This document shows, in pieces, positions 45,272 to 57,440 of a DNA stretch of 64,000 nucleotides. The notes beneath the pieces were generated by a model. The model was not told the DNA's origin, searched no databases, and was given only the letters and a program-made list of their open reading frames with translations. The DNA is taken from assembly GCF_002575655.3 (NCBI RefSeq), contig NC_053036.3, forward strand, positions 648,231,387-648,295,386. Direction: 5' to 3'. This DNA comes from Aegilops tauschii subsp. strangulata (taxonomy: Eukaryota > Streptophyta > Magnoliopsida > Poales > Poaceae). Position numbers and translations under genes: made by a program. Position 1 is the first letter of the stretch. Every line of letters starts with the position of its first letter.

Positions 45272-45475
45272 GAGATAAATATCACCGGGAGACATAAAAC
45301 TTGCGCTTGATGTTCAATTTGATGCTAAAACTTTGAAAATACGGATTTGTGGTCACATAACTTAGACATGGCGTGCAAATGCGGTGCTTTCTCTCGTATC
45401 TGGCTGTATGGGATGCCCATTTGGCGCGCCAGCGCGGCTTAGGCCCATTTGTTAGTGTCTTGAAGCGGATTTTTT
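45272..45475. repeat. Left terminal inverted repeat of the outer Mutator-like element
   Basis: Pairs with 61240-61443 in inverse orientation; blocks listed under the element entry. The inner limit is approximate. Confidence 0.75.
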
Positions 45476-45904
45476 TGCAGATTACTGCATAGCATTTCAT
45501 TTATATAGGTATAAAATCCCTCAAATAAAATGAAAAAAGCTGCAGAGCATGGGCTTCAAACCTACTTCTTACTTCTTAGTGGCTCGCATAGACAGCCACC
45601 AAAACAATCACGCAAGACGTCTAACTTGCACAACTGACTTCATTTATATACGACCAAGATGGACCGTACATTTTTTTTTGAAAGCTATAAAAGAGATAGG
45701 TAAGTTCGGGTCGAACCAGTGAGCTCCTGGTCAAAACTCGCGTGCACGTGGGCTAGCCACCAGATTAGGATTACAACTTATTTTTTAAAGGGACAAACTA
45801 ATATTTATGTTGTCAGTTCTTATGTCATACCTATCGAAAACTATATGAAAAAAATAATCATTTTTCCTTGAAAATAGTGAAACTTTTCATCATGAGGCAG
45901 CTTA

Positions 45905-46169
45905 GGCTAGTCATAGTGGGAGCAACTTAGCTGGTAACATAGCGCATTTCGAGACAAATTTACTTAGGTGCCAATGATGAGAGATGTGTTTAGAGTAACA
46001 TAATATGTTACTGTAACATAGCGCTTCCCAAGAGAAGATGAGTCTATAAGCTAATAAATGAAGCCATCTATTATACTACTACTATGTTACTTTGCACTAT
46101 AAAGGTAGTAACTTAGACTAGTGTCATATGCATGACACTAGTATAAGTTACTCCCCACTATGACTAGCC
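45905..46169. mobile_element. PIF/Harbinger (Tourist-type) MITE, 265 bp
   Basis: TTA at 45902-45904 and 46170-46172. Ends are GGCTAGTCATAGTGGGAG and CTCCCCACTATGACTAGCC, near-perfect inverted repeats. The interior (GTAACATAGCGC, TCATATGCATGACACTAGT) is a MITE I know as common in wheat. Confidence 0.92.
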
Positions 46170-46172
46170 TTA

Positions 46173-47084
46173 CTTTATTTAAGTTGAATTGGCTCTTAGT
46201 CCTAGATAATAAGAAGGTAACTAAGACTACAAATTTACACACAGTACTTAACTTTAAATATAGTTTCCCCATAAAAGAAACTTTCTATATAGCTTGCTGG
46301 CCTTGGGACTCATAACTTTGAAACTATACAACAAAATGTACTCTTATCTCTATTTATCTCTAAGAAACTAAAATCAAGTCTATCTTTAGCTAATTGATGA
46401 TACATATACTTAGATTGCAATGCCTAAAGGATATCTAAACATCATACAAAGTGCAAAGGCAACATAAAAGGAAACCCAAAATACACCAGAATATCCCCTA
46501 AAAATAGACCAGAATATAAGTTGTTAAAATTCAAAAAACAAGAATATAAGCTGGTTTCTTACATATATATAAAAAAAGAATAATGGACAACAAAACTTCA
46601 GGTCCATTTATAGTACTTGTAGGATCCACTAAAAGAGGTAATACTCCACATGCCATCAAAAGGCACTATTTGACATAGGCTTGTGTGGCTCCAGTTTAAC
46701 AGCCTGTAACTTCTGCGGTGGTTAACTCTATGGCAATGTGACTTCGGTGAGGCAAGAAGCTAAAAAAGTTGACAAGCTACAGTTGAGGATCAGGCTGCGC
46801 TTAAAGAACTTGTGCTGTACTCAGCTTCTTTCTAAATTTGTTGCTGAAAAAAATATAGTTCGAAAGTCAGAAAAACTAGTTAGCCAGAATATCGGCAAAA
46901 ACTGATCGAGCAATAAGAGTCTACTATATACTTGTAAACTTTCCTAGAAAGTAAAAAATGCTTTATTATTTAAGCACTCATTTTCTTAAAAAACATTTTT
47001 CACCGAGCCATCTTTGTCATGAAATTGCGCAAGCATATGGAGAGTCAAATACTGTTCAAATAGAACATACCTTTCAGTGTTATA
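46173..47084. other. Interior of the outer element, no genes recognised
   Basis: AT-rich DNA; no coding frame longer than about 60 codons and no known motif. Confidence 0.4.
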
Positions 47085-47512
47085 CTCCCTCCGTCCCGAA
47101 AAACATGTCGCGAGGGTAATTTTACAAAAAAAACCTTCAGTTTCTCCCGACCAAACCCGCACTCCTCGTCGTCCTCCTCCGACAGAATCCCCAGCTGCGC
47201 TGCTCCCCGCCGCCGTCGCTTCCCCGCTCCCCCGCCGCAGCTGCGCTGCTCCCCGCCGCCGCGGCTCCCCTGCTCCCCCGCTCCCTCTCTGCAGCTGCCT
47301 CCTGCTCCGGCGCCGCAGCTGCCGCTCGCCTCCCTCCCCAAGCTCCCCCCTTCCTCATAAAAAGCTTCGATTTCCCCAGCTTAAGCTCGACGACCCACGC
47401 GCCACCAGAGGTCGGGGCAGATCTCCTCCGCCCCAAGCCAGTCCAGTAGCGCCGGGCCGGACCGGGCCCGGCAGCGGCGGGGAGGGGAGGGGTGCATCGC
47501 CGGCGGCGCGCA

Positions 47513-47747
47513 TTCTACAACGAGTCGGAGGCGCGCAAGTACACCACCTCCTCCCGCATCATCGAAATCCAGGCAAGCAACCCAAGCCCCCCTCTCGTCG
47601 CGTGTTGTGTGGGGAGCTCAGGTGGTTCCTGGTGAGGCTGACCCGGGTTATCTCCTCTTCCTTCTTCGCAGGTGAGGATCTCCGAGAGGGCGCTGGAGCT
47701 GCTCGCGCTCCCCGACGACGGCGTCCCCAAGATGCTGCTCGACATCG
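47513..47747 (+). pseudogene. Captured exons of BUD23/RID2-type 18S rRNA (guanine-N7)-methyltransferase
   Basis: 47513-47572 encodes FYNESEARKY and SSRIIEIQ. After an intron with donor GC (AG/GCAAGC) and a normal CGCAG acceptor, 47672-47747 encodes VRISERALELLALP and LLDIG, and ends at a GTAAGC donor. This is the N-terminal region of BUD23 (human WBSCR22, Arabidopsis RID2), ending where the SAM-binding LDIGCGTG motif begins. The rest of the methyltransferase is absent, so no enzyme can be made. The ATG and first codons are not clear upstream. Exon structure is kept, so capture was from genomic DNA, not mRNA. Confidence 0.82.
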
Positions 47748-47799
47748 GTAAGCTTCCTCTCTACGCTCACCCACAGTACCATAGAAGACATGGGCGAGG

Positions 47800-47990
47800 T
47801 AAAATGCCTGTTGCGGGACCGGGCCCGGCAGCGGCTTCTTCTTCGTTGTTTCTCTGGTGGAAGACCCGCGCCTGCGACACCGCGGCAGCGGTGGAGGCTG
47901 TCACTTGGCAGCAGCGGCGGCGGCGGCTACAACTCTTCTCCTGGGTACAGCCTGGGTCACCAACGCCTACAACCTGGGTATGAACCTCTC
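47800..47990 (+). other. GC-rich exon-like stretch, source unknown
   Basis: Open frame with AVEAVTW and a following GGTATGAACC donor-like border. It may be a piece of a second captured gene; not recognised. Confidence 0.3.
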
Positions 47991-49144
47991 TTCTCTACTT
48001 CATCTTTACTGAATTTACTGAATGTGTGTATTGTCTGAACTTATTCTTTGTCTACTGAAATTTAGTGAATGTGAGATGTTTTGATCTGAACTAGCTATGT
48101 TACAACAACCTGACAAAATACTCTGAAAGATGTTTGAGATGTTTTGATCTGAACTAGCTATGTCGGGGCATCTGCACATCAGGCCCTAATAGTGCAACAA
48201 GTCATGGTTTTCCCTTTTTGAATTGAGATATTTGACATAAAACCTCTGTGGTCATCTCCTATCACCAGTAATAGTTCTGGTCTAAATTTGGTTCGGAGAG
48301 TTGAATCCCAGTTTAAATAGAGGCTTTATTTCCTATTGGTACTAGGAAAATATCCTAGGTACTGGTTGTTGTGATGCAGCTATATCTTCCTTGTGAAGTT
48401 AAGCAAAAGCAGATCAAGTGCTCTGTTTTTCTCCTAAAGGATTCTGCAGTGTCATCATATCTGAACTAAATCAAGGAAGTGCTAGATTAAATTATTAATG
48501 ATCTTGCTTTAACTTCTTCTCGGGGGATCATTTCTGATCACAAACAAGTACCGGCCACCCAGTGTCCCAAGATCATTTGCAAACCTTTCAGATGCAAGAA
48601 CAAAACAACCAAAATAAGAACAAAAATTGTCCAACAAGAACTGTTCATTTGTTTCTGAGGACAACAACCTGACAAAATACTCTGTGCAGTTGTTTCTGAG
48701 GACAACTGTTTATTGCCTGAAAGATAACACAGAACTGTTCATTTGCATATTGTCAACCTATTGTGAAATGAGGAATAGCTGCATCTTCCAGGATAGTAGT
48801 GTGGGCCTCCTAATTGGTTGTAAACCAAAGCACTAGTTGTTTAATTGTTTCTTAATTGTTTAATTGACAAATCATTTTAAATGGTGTGCCCAGGTTTCAG
48901 TGAACTAGTCTCAGCTTGAAATTTGGTTCAGTTAACTCCATACAAGGGTCTCCTTTTCATACTCAAAATTTGGTTCAATTAACTCCATACAAGGGTCTCT
49001 TTTTGGTTCAGTAGTGATTAGAAGATCATGTACTGATGATATGAGATTAGCAAAGGCCTTGCTTGCCAAGCATACAGATTAGCAAAGGCCTTGCTTGCCA
49101 CTAACCTTAAAAGTATACTGATTGTGACATTAGCATGCCTCATT

Positions 49145-49315
49145 GAAATAAATCCAAATATTTTAAATTAATTCAAATAACTAAAATTAATCCAAATCAA
49201 TTCAAATAATTCAAATAAATCCAAATAACCCAAATTAATCCAGTTAATCTAAATAACCCAGATAATTCAATTAATCCAAATAACCCAAATTCCAATAAAT
49301 TCCAACAAGGAGTTG
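49145..49315. repeat. Short AAT-CCAAAT degenerate repeat
   Basis: About 15 copies of CCAAATAA/TTCAAATAA-type words in 170 bp, within the mariner-type element. Confidence 0.7.
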
Positions 49316-50499
49316 ATATACAATAAGATCTGTACCTACAGTTTAACTGAATCTCTCTAACCCACTACAGTACAGAATTACCTCACCGTAGCATGCCTGA
49401 TGTTCACCCAACATCATGTGCTGACTACATTCTTTCTCTGGCCACTTCTTCCATTCCCTTCCCTTTACTTTTCTTTCTTTTCCCTTCTCTAGCTAATTCT
49501 TTCCTTTCATTTTCTTTTCCTATTGCAATTTCCATTTCTTCTATAATGGCCCTAGTATCAACAACTACCCGACTGTCGCAATATACACCGGTTATTTCCA
49601 TTCCAGCATTCTGAATTATACTGATTTTTTCTGCATCTACTGATTTTTTCTGTGCCATGTCAAGCATAGATAGGTTCAATTAATTTGCTTGAATTATCAA
49701 AATTACTGTCACTACTACTGTATGCTTTGACACTGTCGAAACTGATTTAGTGTGAATATGTGCCTTATGTAACCAATAATTTCTGTATCAAGGTTTTATT
49801 CAGTGTTTCTCTGAAGAAATCTGAACATTATTTTCATTTAACTTGTACTTGCAGCACAAGCATGGCCATCCACCAACATGCAAAACAAGTTCAAGACCAA
49901 ATATGTGTTTCTTGCTGTTTACTCAACTGAACCAGATTTGGGTATTCAAGTTCCAAGGTTTCTGCTAACAGCATACAGATTAAATTGAAAAGCTGGATTC
50001 ATCTAAATCATGGACAGTTCAAAACCAATTATTTCCAAACCAATTATTTCTAGCTTGCTCCCTCCACCCCCCCTGGATATCTACTGATTTTTATTCAATT
50101 AACACTAATCATATTCAGTTAACAGGAGCAGAGCAGTTCTTCCTGACGAACAGGAGCAGAGCAGCAACTCCCGTACACTGATCATATTCAGCACAGGGAG
50201 CAGAGGAGCAACTCCTTACGGTACCTTCTTCCTCTTGATGAGCTGGAGCTCTGGCGGCAGCACGGGCAGACGAGCAGCAGCAGCACCGGCGGTAGGGGAG
50301 AAGCAGCCGCACGGGCGCGTGGGCAGGGGAGAAGCAGCCGCACGGGCTCGCGCGGAAGATTGAGGAGGGCGCGCGGGCAGGGGAGAAGGAGGACGCGCGC
50401 GAGCTCCTGGTCCACTGGATCGTGGAGGCAATTTCCGGCAACGCCCGTAGGGGATTGCGGCCGGGATGAATTGCGGCGGCGCACGCGCGGGAGCTCGAG

Positions 50500-50625
50500 G
50501 ACGATGCACTGGAGCTTGAGGAGGATGCGCTGGAGCTTGAGGAGGATGCGCGGGAGTTCGAGGTGGACGCCCGCGAGCTCGAGGAGGACGTGGCCGGAGG
50601 TCCCGACGATGCCCGCAGGTAATCG
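50500..50625 (+). other. Acidic repeat ORF fragment near the right end of the mariner-type element
   Basis: In one + strand frame the unit LELEEDA (21 bp, GCGCTGGAGCTTGAGGAGGA) occurs two to four times with drift, ending at TAA after PDDARR. The opposite strand gives a serine-rich shadow. Origin unknown. Confidence 0.4.
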
Positions 50626-50905
50626 AGGCGGGAGGGGATCGCGGCGACGCAGGTCTGAGCGGGGGAGGCGGCGGAGCAGGTACTTGGCGACGGCGGCGGC
50701 GGAGCAGGTAGGTGGCGACAGCGGCGGAGCACTTCCTGATGGGCGGCGAGTCGCGCAGCTGGGCGGCGCCGGCCCCTATCGACGGCGGAGGAAGAAGACA
50801 ACGGGCGGAGGGGCTTGTTTCAGATGATTTTAAAACTACAAGGGCTTTTTTGCAAAATCAACTTTGAACTGCGCCTGCGACATGTTTTTCGGGACGGAGG
50901 GAGTA

Positions 50906-52237
50906 TTTGTGGAAACAATCATAGGGGTAGCAAAATTGACCTTTTTCTATGAAAATATACAAGCACGCAAACATCTGGATATTTGTGGATGATTTTTTTT
51001 TCAAAATTTTCTTACCAGTACACATGTGGCGGGCGACCAGCAGGACAAAGGTTCGAATAGCGTGGCTCCCATTTTTTCGTTTTAGAGATTTCGATTTTAA
51101 TAAGTACGGTCTTCAAAGGATAGAATTTTTGTTGTTGTGCTTGTTAGACGTGAAAATCAGTGCCCTGGTAGCTATCCAGGCTACAGTTTTGCAGTAGATC
51201 GTGGATTCGAATGACACCGTCCAGCTTTTTCCATTACTAGACCGTATAGGCGCGCTTTGCTGCGCCCGACCATCTTAAGAACAGTGAAAATATAATTGTT
51301 TGAGAAATGCTGAGCTGTCATAACATATGGTAAAATTCGTATGGTTCAAAATATCATCTACCAAAACGTCCAAAAAGGCGATATAATATATCCTGCACAA
51401 TGTAATATACAGAAAATAAATCAATCCTAATGTATATGTTCCCTAAAGAGAATCTCATTTCTATAAAGAGGCTATTTCTGTACAATGCAACACATGCAAT
51501 AATATGAGGGATGGGCAAGGGAGGCTCAAATTACCAACAATCTAGCGAGTCAGCATATAAAGGGATCGCCTCCTCCTGAATCAGTAAAATGATGCACGCA
51601 TGCTTCGCTGGACCTTGCCTGCGTCATCATATGCCCATATGACCGTAACACTTTTCACTCTGCAAAAATGTACAATAGTGAAATACAAATACCAGCACAT
51701 GGTGAATACTAAGATGAACTAACTGGTTGATATCTTAAGGATAAAAAACACCTTTGCTCTATGCCGCTAAAATGCTACCTCTTATCATCCCCTTGGCAGA
51801 TACAAAAGGTCCCAATCAAATTGTGAGCAAGGAAAGATAAGATAAACATCATAGAAGTAGAAAGAAACTGAAGGACATACATTCAATGCCCTATCAGTGA
51901 ATATACGCACCATATCTTCCTGTCTTGCAAGGGAATAGAAACAAACACTTGAAACAGAGGAAATAGAAATTATTCATTGTGAGAAAAACAGGGAGGTTTC
52001 ATACTTGATACTTCACGGTAGAGCAATACCTGACATTGGTTTTCTCAAAATTGCGCTTGGAGATTTGTGTTATTTCTTCCATGTTAAGTCACATAGCTAC
52101 AAATAAAGTAGCATAATAGCCCTCCTTGCCAACAATTTTGTCAGTTTGTATATGTCAAACTATCGGTCAAATAAAGAATAGCTGAAAATCTGGAATCAAT
52201 AATCACCATTGAGAATTATACTAATCAATAGCATATA
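50906..52237. other. Interior of the outer element, no genes recognised
   Basis: AT-rich. A plus-strand open frame at 50949-51197 has no known motif. Confidence 0.4.
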
Positions 52238-52448
52238 CTCCCTCCGTAAAGAAATATAAGAGCGTTTAGATCACTATAATATTTTACGACTATGGCTTAG
52301 AACTTAGAGCATATACCACAGAAAATATAAATACAACAACAGATCTTAGTTTTTGCAGGTTGCTTAAAATATGAGACACAGAGCTGTATCTCTTTTTCCA
52401 ATCAAAACTTTTTAAATAAAAATTGCCATCAACAAATAATGAATGGAG
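52238..52448. mobile_element. Degenerate Stowaway-like MITE next to the inner Mutator-like element
   Basis: The left end CTCCCTCCGTAAAGAAATAT with AAGAGCGTTTAGATCACT is a common Triticeae Stowaway start and follows TA. The right end (GAATGGAG before TA) is degenerate, so the extent is uncertain. Confidence 0.5.
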
Positions 52449-52449
52449 T

Positions 52450-52746
52450 ATTTGACAAAAAACTACCACATTAGGGGTATCCGTCCCACAGAACTACCAC
52501 TTTCAAAAAAGTGACTAATAACTACCGAAAATTTCAAATTTTGTGGCAAAAAACTACCAAGTCGTGTTGATCGTCTATTTAGCCGTTTTAACCGCTTAAC
52601 TGACAGGGATGGCCCACATGGCAGGCCGACGGCGGCCCTAACGGCTAACGGACGCCCGCTCGCGGCCGTTAGTGGCCCGGCTCGGTCGGAACCAGCCAGG
52701 GGCTAGGTCAAAACGACCGACCGGCCGACCGACCGAGCGAACCATC
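52450..52746. repeat. Left terminal inverted repeat of the inner Mutator-like element
   Basis: Reverse-complement partner of 59843-60139, about 99% identical by eye. Probably contains the promoter of the transposase gene. Confidence 0.95.
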
Positions 52747-52785
52747 TCTCTCCCCGAGCTCTCTCCTCTGTATCCCTAGGCGGCA

Positions 52786-55700
52786 GTGGATCCAAACCCC
52801 GACGGCGATTTGTTCGGCGGCCAACCTCCTGACGTAGTTGGGGGCCGCGTCAACCTTTCGGAGGTCGATACGTGGCTAGGCAGCTCTAGCAGCTGTAGCT
52901 TTGGGGCGCAACAGCCTGAATCTGGAGTTGGCGGCGGCGGCGGCTCGACCACCGACGAGCCGTCCCAGGAGTTGGCGGCGGCTCCAGCACCGACGACGAC
53001 AAGAAGTGCACCTCGTGGCCGGCGCAAGCTTCCTCGTGCGGGAGGCGGCAGGTACAACATATCTTCTTCTTTTTTCAGTTTTATTGACAGGATGTATTTT
53101 AGGTCAATTTCCCCTAATGTATGATAACAGAGTAATTGCAAATTGTTAGAAACTTTAGCAGTGTGCATTCTTTATAATAATTCATTCCATTTTTGTCCAG
53201 TATTGATGACCCAAAATGGGGAATTTGGTTCCATTTAGAAGGCAGAGATTCTGTTGTTAGAAACATGTACCAGTCAGACATATCATTTGGGACTCTGATA
53301 TCTCTTATTAGGAGTGAGGGTTGCTGCTCTGATGATTATATGTACTATGTTAGTGATGCTCATAAAGGGATAGAAGGCTTAGAGAAAATATCTTCTGAAG
53401 ATGATGTGCAGCAGATGTTGCTCCACTCTCTAAATGAAAAGAGTGTGAACATAAGAGTTGTGAGAGCAAATGAGCTGTGTAATGCAGATGAAAACAGAGA
53501 TTATTATTTTGTTAGCACCCAACAAAGTTGCACTAAGTTGATGGATACAAGCATGGACAGAAAGGAAGAGCTTAAGAAAAGTATTCTTCGGAGAGAAGCT
53601 GACCTCAATCATTTTGAAGGTGACACTGATGTATCAGAATTTCTGTCTGATTCAGATGGCAACAGTGTGGAACTGCAAGCAGTTTCTTCATCTGATGATG
53701 AAGATAGACCAATGGCACAGAAACTAAAGCCAGTGAGAAATCCTGGTCCAACAATTAGATCACACAATGAGGCTGAGAAAATGGAAAAACCAGATTGGTT
53801 GCCTGAAGCTGATGAAAAATGTTTTCCTGGTGATTATGGCATTAGTGATGAAGAAGATGAGCCTGAAGGATCCTATAAACTACCAAGTGGTAGGAAGGGA
53901 AGGAATATGAAGTTGAAGGAAAGGGTATGGTTCAATCCCAAACTACCAAACCTAGAAGAACAGTTTTGTATGGGATTGTGCTTCACCAGTGTTTATGAGT
54001 ACAGAGATGCACTTAGGGATCTTCACATTAGGACACTGAGGAACTTTCAATACCATAGACATGCCCCAGATAGGATTACTGTTTGGTGCTCAGAGAGAGC
54101 ACAAGGATGTGATTTTTATATCACTGCCTCTAAAATAGCTCATGAGAAAACTTTCTGCATCAAGAAGTGTGATATTGTGCACACTTGTGGAGCATGTGCA
54201 GAGTCCACAAAGGTTACTACAAAGTGGTTGTCCAGATCAGTACAGGAAGCATTGAGAGAAGACATTAGATCTCCTGTGGATGCATTAATTAAAAAGACAA
54301 AGACCAAGTTTTCAGTGGATGTGTCAAGGAGTGTGGCATATAGGGCAAGGAGGAAGGTTGTTGATGTGGTGCAAGGTGATCACAAGCAGCAGTATTTGAG
54401 GTTAAGAGATTATCTTCAAGCTGTTCTTGATACAAACCCTGGGAGCAGGTGTATAGTGACAACATTTGAAGATCCAGAAAACCCAGCACCTACTCCTAGA
54501 TTCAAGTATCTTTTCTACTGTTTAGCAGCTTCAAAGGAAGGTTTCCTTAATGGTTGCAGACCATTTATAGGTAATTTTTGAAGATTTAACTGTTATTAAT
54601 TAGGTAGTTCTATGTTGTAGCTAATTTGTCACTTAATCCAGGTCTTGATGGATGCTTCATCAAGTTAACCACTGGACAACAAATACTTGCAGCCACATGA
54701 AGGGATGGCAACAACAACATCTACCCCATAGCTTTTGGTGTGGTTGACAAGGAAGATGGAGAGAGTTGGACTTGGTTTTTAACTCAGTTGAGATGTTGCA
54801 TTGGTAGTGGCAACAAGTTTGGAACATACACCATCATATCTGTCAGGCAAAAGGTTAGTGTCTTATGCACAAATATGTTTGATCAATGTGGTTTTAGTAC
54901 CTACTGGAATTATTTAAGTTTGATCATGTGCATTACTAATTGGTTAATGCACAGGGCTTGCTTAAGGCAATAAATGAGGTATTCCCTGATTCACCTCAAA
55001 GGTACTGTCTTAGGCACATATATGCAAATTTCCAAGCAGCTGGATTTAGGGGGCAGGAACTAAAGAAATGTGTGGACCAGGCTAGCTACTCTTACACAAA
55101 ACATGGTCATGAATTAGGGATGGCAGATTTGAAAGCACAGCGTGAGGATGCTTGGAAATGGCTAAAAAAGATTGATGCTTCTGCTTGGGCTAGGTTTGCT
55201 ATGGATCATACATGCAAAACAGATCTAGTGGTGAACAACCTGAGTGAAGTGTTCAACGAGATGATACTGGATGTTAGGGCTAAGCCTATAAGGACAATGT
55301 TTGAAGGGATTAGGACCAAGCAGATGATCAAGAGGCAGCAGACCAGAGAGAAGTTACAAATTAGCAGGTGGACAATCACACCCAACTATGCAGAGATTTT
55401 AGAAGAGAACAAGAAATATGCCAAGTATTGCCAGGCTGATAGAGCAGGTGAAACAATATGGCAAGTTACCAGCAAAGAAAAACAATATTGTGTTGACATG
55501 GAAAAATATACCTGTGATTGCAAAAGATGGAACATGTCAGGAGTACCTTGTAGTCATGCCATATCTGCAACGACAAAGCAAAAACTGCATCCTGAGGACT
55601 ATGTTAGTGAATTTTTCAAGAAGACATTATATTTTGAGACATACAAAGAAATTATATACCCTGTCCCTGGTCCAGATTGTTGGCCTCAATCAAACACACC

Positions 55701-56322
55701 AGACAATGAGCCTCCTGTTTTTAAAGAAAAGGCAGGGAAAAAACAAACTGCAAGGAGGAAAGGGCAGTTTGAAGTTCCAGGTCCAAGAGATAGTAGTAGG
55801 ATGGGGACTATAACATGTAGTAACTGTGGGCTAGAAGGACACAAGTATACAAGTTGCCAGAAGGCTCTGAGGCCTAAGCTTCAGATGAGGAAAAACAAAC
55901 ATCAGGTAATTACATGACTTACAAGTTTCCTTTTTCCATGGTATTTACCTCACTAAATGTGTCCTGGTTCTTGAATGCAGGAAAATAGGGCAGTTTATGC
56001 AGATACACCAGCTGCACCAGCTCAAGGCCATGCTACAACTGGAAGAAGAGCCAATCCTACCATATCAGTCCCTGCTGCAACAGCAAATAGAGCATCACAT
56101 TCTGCTCCAGGACCTTCTGCATCAGCACCAGCCCCTGTTGGTACATCCAGAAGGGGTAGGCCTGCAGGTAGAGGGAGAAATTCTGGTTTCAGTGCACCAA
56201 GATCTGCCACAACTTCTGCACAAGGTTTGGCAGGGACCAAAAGGAAGAGGTATCCAAGCTCCAAATTGAAGGGCTACTTCTATGCAAGTGGTAACTATGG
56301 TAAGTCTGAACTTAGTTTCTGA
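52786..56322 (+). pseudogene. mudrA-type Mutator transposase, five exons, with inactivating changes
   Basis: Exons 52786-53051, 53201-54570, 54642-54853, 54955-55905 and 55981-56322 join in frame (GT..AG) to about 1047 codons. In order: an N-terminal MuDR-type domain (to about residue 100), an acidic linker, the DNA-binding region (FNPKLPNLEEQFCMGLCF...), the transposase core (GLDGCFIKLTTGQQIL, AFGVVDKEDGESWTWFL, RYCLRHIYANF), the SWIM zinc finger CDCKRWNMSGVPCSHA, and the zinc knuckle CSNCGLEGHKYTSC. Lesions: no ATG at the expected start (GTG at 52786, with an in-frame stop upstream); TGA at 54698-54700 where family members have glycine; and GTC (V) at 54842-54844 in the ISVRQKG motif, where the catalytic aspartate of S-D-R-Q-K-G normally stands. 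It would cut and paste elements with these ends. Confidence 0.87.
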
Positions 56323-56567
56323 ACTTTTCTGAACTTAGTTTCTACACTTGTCTGAACTTGTCTGAAACTGAACTTGTCTAAGATGGGCCTGCTGCCCTGT
56401 TATGCTTTATTATTTTGGGCTTGGCACTGGGCTCGGTTATTGGATCTCTCTGCCCCCCTCCCAAGCCTGCCATTCTGTCTACAAAAGACGCAGCGATCCT
56501 ACAACCTCTTTCCCCTAACCCTAAACCTAGCCGCCGCGGAAGCACGCGGACCCTAGTTCAGCCAGAG

Positions 56568-56864
56568 ATGGATCCAGCATTAGGAGAGCTAGTGGATGAC
56601 CATGAGGAGGTTGATAGGGCTGCTGCGAGGGCCAATCGCAGAGCGCACGCGCTGGAGCGACGGCGGAGGCTGGCTGCCAGGATTATGGCAGAACGCAACG
56701 CCAACGATGTCAAGCAGTTCAATGAGGCGTTCCCAGAAGGAACGCACATCACGGATGACCTTGTCATCTGGTGGGCAAGAGACAGGGCAAGCTTCCATCG
56801 ATTCCAAGTAACAAGGACTCGGTGGACTAGGATGTTGGCTGCGTTCGAAGGAAGAGAGGATTAG
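56568..56864 (+). CDS. Small basic ORF (98 aa) inside the Mutator-like element, function unknown
   Basis: The ATG at 56568 (CAGAGATGG) opens a 98-residue protein rich in Arg and Ala (ARANRRAHALERRRRLAARI), then NDVKQFNEAFPEGTHITDDL and WWARDRASFHRFQ. The leader has CCCTAACCCTAAACCTAG, a telo-box-like motif seen in plant 5' regions. It follows the transposase gene by about 245 bp in the same direction. It could be an accessory protein or a captured gene; I know no family. Confidence 0.55.
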   Translation: MDPALGELVDDHEEVDRAAARANRRAHALERRRRLAARIMAERNANDVKQFNEAFPEGTHITDDLVIWWARDRASFHRFQVTRTRWTRMLAAFEGRED

Positions 56865-57440
56865 TTCTCTGCATGCTCTGTGTTTTCTGTTTATGTATGT
56901 CTCTGAACTTATTTCTTCCTTTATACTGCATTTGCGTGCACTTATTGTTGTTACTTCTGAATGTTCAGAGCGGCGTCATCTTCGTCATCTGCAGAGTGAG
57001 AGAGCATGCAACAATGGAGATGCAGCAGCAAATTCTCGTCATCTTCGTCGTCTGTATTAGTACTATGTTTGCTTAAATCAGCTCGAACTATCTATGTTTT
57101 ATGCGTTTTCATGCGTGGTACTGAATGTTTCGTCTCTGTCTATGTCTGAATCTGGTTAAGGATCATGCTATCTAAGCACTGCTGAATGTTTCTAAATTTG
57201 GTTTAAATTTGGTTACATTCCAACCTAACTTTCACTTTCCCGATGAGAAATGGCAGCAAATTATCACAAGTTTCAGCACACTGAAACTGTGAACATTAAA
57301 TACAGCACATCTACCACCTGTAAAAACTAGTAAAATCTCCTCACTATTACTACTCCACTGCCACACAACACCTCCCCCCACTTAACTCCCCCACCTCACT
57401 TCTGCCGCACCCACAACTACTCCTCTCCCTAGCTCCAACC

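Larger units (their letters stand above)
47085..50903 (+). mobile_element. 3.8-kb Stowaway/mariner-type element carrying captured gene exons
   Basis: TA at 47083-47084 and 50904-50905. The terminal 27 bases (starting CTCCCTCCGTCCCGAAAAAC) are identical in inverse orientation. Further in, both ends share an ATTTT-R-CAAAAAA-CCTT-like stretch. No transposase is seen. The left part holds two exons of a BUD23-like gene; the right part is GC-rich with an acidic repeat. The middle (48000-50110) is AT-rich with many short duplications, for example TGAGATGTTTTGATCTGAAC near 48070 and 48130. Confidence 0.85.

Noticed and set aside
47077..47500. Long proline/serine-rich open frames at the left end of the mariner-type element
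   Set aside because: Driven by GC-rich CCGCCG-type repeats; no codon periodicity or domain.
50115..50801. Serine-rich minus-strand ORF of 228 codons
   Set aside because: It is the complement of a GAG/GAC-rich repeat; the sense strand explains it as a short acidic repeat.
51035..51215. tRNA-like GGTTCGAAT words
   Set aside because: No acceptor stem or anticodon arm can be folded around them.
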